Positions 1-5,007 of a stretch of DNA of 5,007 nt are shown here, piece by piece. A program made the position numbers and the translations under genes. The DNA comes from Acidocella sp. (GTDB taxonomy: Bacteria > Pseudomonadota > Alphaproteobacteria > Acetobacterales > Acetobacteraceae), in assembly GCA_028687415.1 (NCBI GenBank), contig JAQUAC010000194.1, forward strand, positions 1-5,007, written 5' to 3'. The notes beneath the pieces are model-generated. The model was not told the origin of the DNA. It saw only the letters and a program-made list of their open reading frames with translations, and searched no databases. Every line of letters starts with the position of its first letter. Positions within the stretch are counted from its first letter, which is position 1.

Positions 1-42
1 CTTGAGCTTAGCACCCTGAGCGTACAGCGTTTGCCAAGCCAT
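1..42 (-). other. Possible start of a divergent ORF, partial, unrecognised
   Basis: Reading the minus strand from the ATG at 42-40, 14 codons are open and run off the window (MAWQTLYAQGAKLK). The same frame is open further upstream to an ATG at 111-109. On the minus strand an AAAAGG sequence lies about 12 nt before the inner ATG, rather far for a ribosome binding site. Codon use is mixed rather than G/C-biased at the third position, unlike the nad genes. An open frame this short can easily arise by chance and I assign no function. If it is real, it would be transcribed away from nadA. Confidence 0.12.
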
Positions 43-112
43 CGTTAAGCGAGACCTTTTGCAAAAATCCGTTTGGTCAGCGGCTTCATGTTCTGTTCCG
101 TGATTTCGCATA
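1..112. other. Upstream region of lower G+C, no identified gene
   Basis: This stretch has 55 G or C in 112 bases, about 49 percent, far below the genes to its right. I see no convincing sigma-70 promoter pair, and no ribosome binding site before the first nadA codons. It contains a perfect 10-base palindrome, TTTTGCAAAA, at 57-66, preceded by GAGACC at 51-56. On the minus strand an open frame runs from an ATG at 111-109 off the left edge (37 codons seen), with a second in-frame ATG at 42-40. Neither version shows a motif I recognise. It could be the start of a divergent gene, a remnant of a mobile element, or a nadA leader region. The sequence does not decide between these. Confidence 0.4.
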
Positions 113-1075
113 TTGCCGCTCGACCAGCTCTACAACCGCGTTTCCCGTGTTATCCCGCCCGTTGAATGGGCGACCATGGAGGAGGACGCGCTGGCGATCC
201 TGGACCTCAAGCGCCAGCGCCGCGCGGTGATCCTGGCGCATAACTATCAGACCCCTGAAATCTTCCACGGCGTGGCCGACATTGTGGGCGACAGCCTGGC
301 CCTGGCGCGCGAGGCCGAGATGGCGGATGCGGATGTCATCGTGCTGGCCGGTGTGCATTTCATGGCCGAGACAGCGAAGCTGATGAACCCGGGCAAGACC
401 GTGCTGATCCCGGATGCGGCGGCTGGCTGCTCGCTGGCGGAGTCCATCACCGCGGCGGACGTGGCGCTGCTACGGCAGAGATACCCCGGCGTGCCGGTGG
501 TGGCTTATGTGAATACCTCGGCCGCGGTGAAGGCGGCGTCGGACATCTGCTGCACCTCCGGCAATGCCAAGAAGGTGGTGGAGTCGCTCGGCGTGCCGGA
601 AGTCATCATGCTGCCCGATGAATATCTGGCGCAGAACGTGGCCAAGGAAACCAACGTCAAAATCATCGCCTAGAAGGGCCATTGCGAGGTGCATGAGCGC
701 TTCAAGCCCGAGGATCTGCTGGCTCTGCGCGAGAGCCACCCCGGCGTGGTGATTCTGGCCCACCCGGAATGCCCGCCCGCAGTGGTGGAGGTGGCGGATT
801 TCTCCGGCTCCACGGCGGTGATGGCCGATTACGTGCGCACGCAGAAGCCCGCCCGCGTGGCGCTCATCACTGAATGCTCGATGAGCGACAATATCGCGCA
901 AGCGAACCCCGGCACCGAGTTTGTGCGCCCCTGCAACCTCTGTCCGCACATGAAGCGCATCACGCTGAAGAACATCCGCCGGGCGCTGGAGGAGATGCAG
1001 ACCGAGGTGACAATCGCCCCTGAATATTTCGCCCCCGCCCGCCGCGCGGTCGAGCGGATGCTGGCGGTCAAATGA
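113..1075 (+). pseudogene. nadA: Quinolinate synthase NadA, interrupted by an in-frame amber codon
   Basis: NadA is a cytosolic [4Fe-4S] enzyme that condenses iminoaspartate with dihydroxyacetone phosphate to quinolinate. The frame from 113 to the TGA at 1073-1075 is 320 codons including an internal TAG at 671-673 (codon 187). Both halves read as one NadA in the same frame. The first half has LAHNYQ (41-46), VHFMAETAK (81-89), AGCSLAES with the first cluster cysteine C106, and DICCTSGN (144-151). After the TAG come KGHCEVH with the second cysteine C191, TECSM (253-257) and PCNLCPHMKR with the third cysteine C277. The family has Trp at codon 187, so TGG has become TAG. Translation stopping there gives a 186-residue protein with one of three ligands. 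Reinitiation at GTG 689 would miss C191 as well. The start is uncertain: TTG 113 is the first start-like codon after an in-frame TGA at 101-103 and has no clear ribosome binding site. ATG 176 would cut off the conserved LYNRVSRVIPPVEW segment. The 3' end overlaps nadB. The family call is very sure; functional status is open. Confidence 0.9.
671..673 (+). other. In-frame TAG within nadA, at the conserved Trp position
   Basis: The context reads Lys-Ile-Ile-Ala, then TAG, then Lys-Gly-His-Cys-Glu-Val-His. NadA proteins normally have Trp at this point (pattern W-x-G-x-C-x-V-H). A single G-to-A change at 672 turns TGG into TAG. The frame is unchanged on both sides, so this is a substitution and not an indel. 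It may be a true nonsense mutation, a sequence error, or a codon read by a suppressor tRNA. The window cannot tell which. Confidence 0.9.
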
Positions 1076-2475
1076 TCATCATCGGCGGCGGCGTCGCGGG
1101 GCTGATGGCGGCACTTGCCGCCGCCCCCCATCCGGTCACACTGCTCACGGCTGGCCCGTTGGGCGAGGGCGCGGCCAGCCAGCTCTCCCAGGGCGGCATG
1201 GCGGTGGCCATCGGCGCTGATGACAGCGTCGCCCTGCATGTGCAGGACACGCTGGCGGCAGGTGCCGGCCTGTGCGACCGCACGGCGGTGGAGCGCATCA
1301 TCGCCGCCGGGCCGCAACTGGTGGAAACGCTGCTGCGCTACGGCGTGCGCTTCGACCGTGACAAAACCGGTGCCCTGGCGCTGGGGCTGGAGGCGGCACA
1401 TGCCCGCCACCGCATTCTGCACGCCAATGGTGACCAGACGGGTGCGGAGATCATGCGCGCCCTCATAGAGAAGGTGCGCGCCACGCCCAGCATCACCATT
1501 CTCCCCGCCACGGCGCGGATGATCTTCACGGATGCTACCGGCGTCACTGGCGTGCTTGCCGTAAGCGGAGAACAAATCTTCCGCCTGGCCACGGACCGCG
1601 TGCTGCTTGCCACCGGCGGCATTGGCGGGCTGTTCCGCTATTCCACCAACCCGCCGGGGGCCATCGGCCAGGGGCTGATGCTGGCCGCCGCCGCTGGGGC
1701 CGAGCTGAAGAACCTGGAATTCGTGCAATTCCACCCCACGGCGCTGGATGCTGCCGGTCCCTCTCTGCCGCTGATCTCCGAGGCCGTGCGCGGCGAGGGC
1801 GCAAAGTTCATCGACGAAACCGGGCGGCACTTCATGCAAGGCGGCGATCTCGCGCCGCGCGACGTGGTGGCCCGCGCCGTGTTCGCCCATGCCCAGGCCG
1901 GGCATAGAGTGTATCTTGACGCGCGGCCCATTGGCGCGCGCTTCGCCACGCGCTTCCCGGCCATCCACGCCATCTGCGCCGGGGCGGGCATTGACCCGGC
2001 CTTGCAGCCCATCCCCGTGCGTCCGGCGGCGCATTACCATATGGGCGGCGTGGCGGTGGACGCTTGGGGCCGCACCAGTGTCGAGGGGCTGTTCGCGGCT
2101 GGCGAGGTGGCCTGTACCGGGCTGCACGGCGCCAACCGCCTGGCCAGCAATTCGCTATTGGAGGCCGCCATTTGCGGCGAGACCGCCGGGCGGGTGATGG
2201 CCGGGCTGGACGCCAAACCGGCCCGCGCTTTGCCCGATGTTGCGCCGCCCCCCGCGCCGGATGCCGCCCCCTTGCGCGATCTCATGTCCGCCAAGCTCGG
2301 CGTGTTGCGTGATGAGGCCGGAATGAGCGAGGCCGCTGAGGCGTTTGCCGCCCTGGCTGGGCAAAATCCCGCCGCCGGGCTGTGCTTGCGCATCGCCGAG
2401 GCGGCATTGGCCCGCAAGCACTCTGTCGGCGCGCATGCCCGCGCCGACTCCACCCTGCTCACCCAAGCCGCCTGA
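1072..2475 (+). CDS. nadB: L-aspartate oxidase NadB
   Basis: NadB is the FAD enzyme that oxidises L-aspartate to iminoaspartate, the substrate of NadA, in the cytosol. The 467-residue product opens with the dinucleotide fold IIIGGGVAGL (2-10). It continues with SQGGMA (39-44) and the segment DSVALHVQDTLAAGAGLC (51-68). The fumarate reductase/succinate dehydrogenase flavoprotein-type active site is present: QFHPTALD with H221, SEAVRGEGA with E237 and R240, LAPRDVVAR with R263, HYHMGGV with H321, and GLHGANRLASNSLLE with R356. By family alignment from memory these match E. coli H244, E260, R290, H351 and R386. The ATG overlaps the nadA TGA as ATGA, with no strong ribosome binding site, so translation is probably coupled to nadA. 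The protein is shorter than the roughly 540 residues of E. coli NadB, mostly at the C-terminus. There the usual ESRG-x-H motif reads HSVGAH (450-455) and the chain ends 12 residues later. The catalytic core is complete, so it should be active. Confidence 0.96.
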   Translation: MIIIGGGVAGLMAALAAAPHPVTLLTAGPLGEGAASQLSQGGMAVAIGADDSVALHVQDTLAAGAGLCDRTAVERIIAAGPQLVETLLRYGVRFDRDKTGALALGLEAAHARHRILHANGDQTGAEIMRALIEKVRATPSITILPATARMIFTDATGVTGVLAVSGEQIFRLATDRVLLATGGIGGLFRYSTNPPGAIGQGLMLAAAAGAELKNLEFVQFHPTALDAAGPSLPLISEAVRGEGAKFIDETGRHFMQGGDLAPRDVVARAVFAHAQAGHRVYLDARPIGARFATRFPAIHAICAGAGIDPALQPIPVRPAAHYHMGGVAVDAWGRTSVEGLFAAGEVACTGLHGANRLASNSLLEAAICGETAGRVMAGLDAKPARALPDVAPPPAPDAAPLRDLMSAKLGVLRDEAGMSEAAEAFAALAGQNPAAGLCLRIAEAALARKHSVGAHARADSTLLTQAA

Positions 2476-2477
2476 GG
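2474..2477 (+). promoter_or_regulatory. Ribosome binding site of nadC, overlapping the nadB stop
   Basis: GAGG at 2474-2477 begins inside the TGA stop of nadB and lies 4 nt before the nadC ATG at 2482. This is slightly close spacing, but it is the best Shine-Dalgarno match at any of the gene junctions here and supports ATG 2482 over later ATG codons. Its position suggests that ribosomes finishing nadB can reload for nadC. Confidence 0.5.
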
Positions 2478-2481
2478 CCGT

Positions 2482-3327
2482 ATGAACAAGCTCCCGGATA
2501 TCATGATCGAACCCGCCGTGCGCGCGGCGCTGCTGGAGGATTTGGGCCGCGCCGGGGACATCACCTCGGACTCCGTTATTCCCGCGCATATCCAGTCCCG
2601 CGTCGCCCTGGTGGCGCGTGAGCCGGGCGTGGTGGCGGGGCTGGATTTCGCGCGCATCGCTTTCGCGCTCATCGACCCCGCCATCGTCCTGCGGGTGCAG
2701 CGCGCGGATGGTGAGCGCCTCTCGCCCGGCGATGTCATCGCTGAGATCACCGGCCCGGCGCGCGGCATTCTCACCGCCGAGCGCGTGGCGCTGAATTTTT
2801 TGGGTCACCTCTCTGGCATTGCCACCGCCACCGCCACCATTGCGGACGCCATCGCCCATACCAAGGCGAGGATCTCCTGCACCCGCAAAACCACCCCCGG
2901 CCTGCGCTTCGCCGAGAAATACGCGGTGCGCTGCGGCGGCGGGGCCAACCACCGCTTCGGGCTCGATGACGCCGTTCTTATCAAGGACAACCACATCGCC
3001 ATCGCTGGCGGGGTGGCCCCGGCCATGGCGGCGGCGCGGCGCAATCTCGGGCATCTGGTGAAGATCGAGATCGAGGTGGACAATCTTGACCAGCTCGACG
3101 AAGCCCTGGCCTTTGCCCCGGACGCCGTGCTGCTGGACAATATGGACCCCGCCACATTGCGCGTGGCGGTGGCGCGCATCGGCGGGCGGGCGATTGCCGA
3201 GGCCTCTGGGCGCATCAACGCCGAAACCGCCCCCGCCATCGCCGAGACGGGCGTGGATTTGCTCTCCGCCGGGTGGCTCACCCACAGTGCTCGCGTTCTC
3301 GACATTGGGCTGGACTTTGCCGGATAG
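2482..3327 (+). CDS. nadC: Nicotinate-nucleotide pyrophosphorylase (quinolinate phosphoribosyltransferase) NadC
   Basis: NadC converts quinolinate and PRPP to nicotinic acid mononucleotide, CO2 and pyrophosphate, the step after NadA in de novo NAD synthesis. The 281-residue length is normal for the family. The N-terminal part has LLEDLGRAGDITSD (17-30), and then TAERVALNFLGHLSGIAT (98-115), with R101 lying in the substrate site. The barrel carries CTRKTTPGLR with R135 and K136, CGGGANHRFGL with H157 and R158, and VLIKDNHI with K168. Further on are EIEVDN with E198, LLDNM with D219, and EASGRIN (240-246). The phosphate-binding end reads GVDLLSAGWLTHS (257-269), where the family more often has SVGALTHS. 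All the catalytic and binding residues I know for the family are present. It starts 6 nt after nadB and lies 26 nt before bioF. It ends with TAG at 3325-3327, with an in-frame TAA five codons later at 3340-3342. It appears intact. Confidence 0.97.
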   Translation: MNKLPDIMIEPAVRAALLEDLGRAGDITSDSVIPAHIQSRVALVAREPGVVAGLDFARIAFALIDPAIVLRVQRADGERLSPGDVIAEITGPARGILTAERVALNFLGHLSGIATATATIADAIAHTKARISCTRKTTPGLRFAEKYAVRCGGGANHRFGLDDAVLIKDNHIAIAGGVAPAMAAARRNLGHLVKIEIEVDNLDQLDEALAFAPDAVLLDNMDPATLRVAVARIGGRAIAEASGRINAETAPAIAETGVDLLSAGWLTHSARVLDIGLDFAG

Positions 3328-3353
3328 CGCATCCCGCGCTAAGCCCTTGGGCT
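3328..3353 (+). other. Short nadC-bioF gap, no terminator
   Basis: The 26 bases between nadC and bioF hold a possible small hairpin, AGCGC/GCGCT (3326-3330 with 3336-3340, 5-nt loop). After it comes AGCCC-TT-GGGCT (3342-3353), whose loop is too tight for all five pairs to form. No T run follows, so I do not call a terminator. No clear Shine-Dalgarno sequence precedes the bioF ATG. The gap is too short for a normal separate promoter, although one could lie inside nadC. Confidence 0.45.
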
Positions 3354-4526
3354 ATGCGCAATTATGATGCTTCCTGGCTGACCTGCCTCGCCGGGCTCGA
3401 TTCCTCTGGCCGGTTGCGGCGCCTGCGGGCAGCGGACCGGAGGCCTGGCGCGCGCATAAGGCTGGATGGTGGCCCGGCGCTGCTGGATTTCTCTTCCAAC
3501 GACTATCTCGGCCTCTCTCACCACCCGGACCTCATCGCCCGCGCCTGTGCCTACACCCAGGAATGGGGCGTGGGGGCAGGGGCGTCGCGCCTCGTCTCGG
3601 GCAATCTGCCGCCCTTTGCGAAGATCGAGGCGCAGCTTGCCGAGGGCAAGGGCAGCCAAGCGGCGCTGCTCTTCGTCTCCGGTGTGCAGGCGAACATGAC
3701 GCTGCTGCCCGCCTTGCTGGATGCCAAGGTGCTGGGCGCCGAGCCGCTGGTGTATGCCGACAGGCTGAACCATGCGAGCCTGATCCAGGGCTGCATCGGC
3801 GCCGGGGTGCAGCAGATCCGTTTCCGCCACAACGATTTCGCGCATCTGGAGGAGCTGCTGGCGCGAGACGCCGGGCAGGACCGCCCGCGTTTCATCATCA
3901 CCGAATCCGTGTTCAGCATGGATGGCGATTGCGCCGACATCCCCCGCCTCACGGCGCTGGCCGAGCGGTACGATGCCTTCTTGTACATCGACGAAGCCCA
4001 TGCCACCGGCGTGCTGGGGGAGGCTGGTTTCGGCCTCGCGCATGGGCTGAAGAACGCGCTGGTCATGGGCACGTTCAGCAAGGGGCTGGGCGGGTTCGGG
4101 GCTTATGCCGCTGTCTCCGCGCCGCTGCGGGAGTATCTGGTGAACCGCTGCGGCGGCATCATTTATGCCACCGCTTTGCCGCCCGCCGTGCTGGGCGCGA
4201 TGGCGGCAGCACTCGATCTCATCCCCCAGCTTGGGGAGGCGCGGGCACATCTGGGGGCGCTGGGGGCGTTTTTCCGTGCCCGGCTGCATGCAGCGGGGTT
4301 GAATACCGGGGCCTCCACCACGCAGATCGTGCCGCTGATGCTGGGCACCGAGGAGCGCGCCCTGCGCGTGGCGCGGGCGTTGGAGGCGGAGGGGTTTCTC
4401 GGCATCGCCATTCGCCCGCCCACCGTGCCTGCGGGTACCAGCCGCATCCGCTTCGCCCTCTCCGCCTTGCACAAAATGGCCGAGATCGACGAGCTGGCGG
4501 ACGCCATCATTCGCCTCGCGACATGA
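3354..4526 (+). CDS. bioF: 8-amino-7-oxononanoate synthase BioF
   Basis: BioF is a PLP enzyme that joins L-alanine to a pimeloyl thioester (CoA or ACP) with loss of CO2, giving 8-amino-7-oxononanoate for biotin. The 390-residue product has the fold-type I alpha-oxoamine synthase signature throughout. It has FSSNDYLGLS (46-55), GAGASRLVSGN (74-84) and DRLNHASLIQG with H140, which stacks on PLP. It continues with ESVFSMDGD (184-192), YIDEAHATGVLGE with D213 and H216, TFSKGLGGFGAY with the PLP lysine K243, and the C-terminal PAGTSRIRFALSALH (359-373). Length and motifs match BioF (E. coli 384 residues) better than 5-aminolevulinate synthase or 2-amino-3-ketobutyrate CoA ligase. The biotin-like hydrolase next door supports this. 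The frame is open back to 3273 inside nadC. I chose ATG 3354 because it gives the normal length and avoids overlap, though no strong ribosome binding site precedes it. The 3' end overlaps the next gene by ATGA. No key residue is missing. Confidence 0.93.
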   Translation: MRNYDASWLTCLAGLDSSGRLRRLRAADRRPGARIRLDGGPALLDFSSNDYLGLSHHPDLIARACAYTQEWGVGAGASRLVSGNLPPFAKIEAQLAEGKGSQAALLFVSGVQANMTLLPALLDAKVLGAEPLVYADRLNHASLIQGCIGAGVQQIRFRHNDFAHLEELLARDAGQDRPRFIITESVFSMDGDCADIPRLTALAERYDAFLYIDEAHATGVLGEAGFGLAHGLKNALVMGTFSKGLGGFGAYAAVSAPLREYLVNRCGGIIYATALPPAVLGAMAAALDLIPQLGEARAHLGALGAFFRARLHAAGLNTGASTTQIVPLMLGTEERALRVARALEAEGFLGIAIRPPTVPAGTSRIRFALSALHKMAEIDELADAIIRLAT

Positions 4527-5007
4527 GGAAGATACTGCTCTTCGTCCATGGCTGGGGGTTCGACGCCACATTGTGGGATTCGGTGCGCGCCCGTTTCGCG
4601 CCGGAGGACACGCTGGCCTGGGATCTCGGTTTTTTCGGTGCCCCCGCCCAGCCCGCGCCGCTGCCGGGGCGGCCCGTGATCGCCGTGGGGCACAGTTTTG
4701 GCGCGCTCTGGCTGCTGCACCGCAGGCCCGTGCCCTGGGCGGCGATGGTAGCGGTTAACGGCTTTTCCGCCTTCGCCCGGCGTGAGGATTTTACCCACGG
4801 CATAGCCCCGCGCGTGCTGGCCCGCATGCGGCGGCGCCTGCGTGAGGCCCCCGGCGAGGTGGTGGCCGAGTTCCGCGCCGCCTGCGGTTGCACCGCCCCG
4901 GCCCCGGCCACGCCCCACAGCGCGGCGCTGGATGACGGCCTCGCCGCGCTGGAAGCATGGGACGAACGCCCCGCCACCCCCAGTTTGGCCTTGTGCGGGG
5001 AGGATGA
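4523..5007 (+). CDS. BioH-like alpha/beta hydrolase, likely pimeloyl-ACP methyl ester esterase (3' end outside window)
   Basis: The first 161 residues are visible and the frame is open at the window end. The chain starts directly with a beta strand and the oxyanion-type motif FVHGWGFDATLW (7-18). The nucleophile elbow is VGHSFGA (55-61) with Ser58. The segment FSAFARREDFTHGIAPRVL (81-99) resembles the lid region of E. coli BioH, where an FSARDEW-GI-P-VL pattern occurs. The last residues, LALCGED (155-161), look like the strand leading to the catalytic Asp, with the catalytic His still to come. There is no signal peptide, so it is probably cytosolic. BioH-type esterases cleave pimeloyl-ACP methyl ester so that the pimeloyl chain can go to BioF. 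The ATGA overlap with bioF suggests coupled translation and a shared pathway. The strand-to-nucleophile distance is short compared with E. coli BioH (Ser82), so it may be a divergent BioH, BioG-like or another biotin esterase type. The fold call is firm and the exact function is inferred. Confidence 0.75.
   Translation, partial: MRKILLFVHGWGFDATLWDSVRARFAPEDTLAWDLGFFGAPAQPAPLPGRPVIAVGHSFGALWLLHRRPVPWAAMVAVNGFSAFARREDFTHGIAPRVLARMRRRLREAPGEVVAEFRAACGCTAPAPATPHSAALDDGLAALEAWDERPATPSLALCGED

Noticed and set aside
57..66. TTTTGCAAAA palindrome as an operator for a NAD regulator such as NrtR or NadQ
   Set aside because: It is only 10 bases, does not match a site I know, and no regulator gene is visible nearby.
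671..691. Pyrrolysine or another recoding event at the nadA TAG
   Set aside because: The position is a family-conserved Trp, and a single transition explains it. There is no sign of pyrrolysine genes or a recoding structure in the window.
829..2127. Long minus-strand open frame opposite nadA and nadB
   Set aside because: It lies antisense to well-conserved genes and has a low-complexity Arg/Gly/His/Ala-rich composition, typical of shadows in G+C-rich DNA.
2155..3285. Long minus-strand open frame opposite nadB and nadC, and another at 3339-4571 opposite bioF
   Set aside because: Both mirror the codons of clear genes on the + strand and show no domain motif; they are antisense shadows.
3326..3353. 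Terminator between nadC and bioF
   Set aside because: The two inverted repeats are only five pairs each, one with an impossible 2-nt loop, and no T run follows.
3273..3353. Upstream extension of bioF from ATG 3273
   Set aside because: This would overlap nadC by 55 bases and add 27 residues with no resemblance to BioF N-termini; ATG 3354 gives the usual length.

Overview
The window carries five closely packed genes, all on the + strand. The first three are the de novo NAD genes nadA, nadB and nadC. They are followed directly by two biotin-type genes: bioF (8-amino-7-oxononanoate synthase) and a BioH-like alpha/beta hydrolase cut by the window end. The coding DNA is very G+C-rich (roughly two thirds by eye) with strong G/C bias at third codon positions. 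The NadA and NadB sequence style fits an alphaproteobacterium, perhaps of the Acetobacteraceae/Rhodospirillales type. The lineage call is inference from protein style and composition only.

Layout. Bases 1-112 are clearly lower in G+C (55 of 112 bases) and hold no gene I can identify. nadA homology begins right after that, at about 113, and runs to 1075, but an in-frame amber codon at 671-673 breaks it. This codon sits where the family has a conserved Trp, just before the second iron-sulfur cysteine. nadB (1072-2475) overlaps the nadA stop by the four bases ATGA. nadC (2482-3327) starts 6 nt after nadB. bioF (3354-4526) starts 26 nt after nadC, and the hydrolase (4523 to the window end) overlaps bioF by ATGA. 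There is no room for a terminator or separate promoter between these genes, so they look like one transcription unit.

How the genes work together. NadB oxidises L-aspartate to iminoaspartate. NadA, a [4Fe-4S] enzyme, condenses it with dihydroxyacetone phosphate to quinolinate. NadC converts quinolinate with PRPP to nicotinic acid mononucleotide. BioF makes 8-amino-7-oxononanoate (KAPA) from a pimeloyl thioester and L-alanine. The downstream hydrolase resembles the esterase that releases pimeloyl-ACP from its methyl ester, the step just before BioF.

The main oddity is nadA, which has two separate defects: the amber codon, and a 5' end with no ATG or ribosome binding site at a composition break. 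If the amber codon is real, the NAD route is broken at NadA, or the cell reads through UAG. If not, it is a one-base sequence error. I found no CRISPR array, tRNA, rRNA, complete mobile element or obviously new system.
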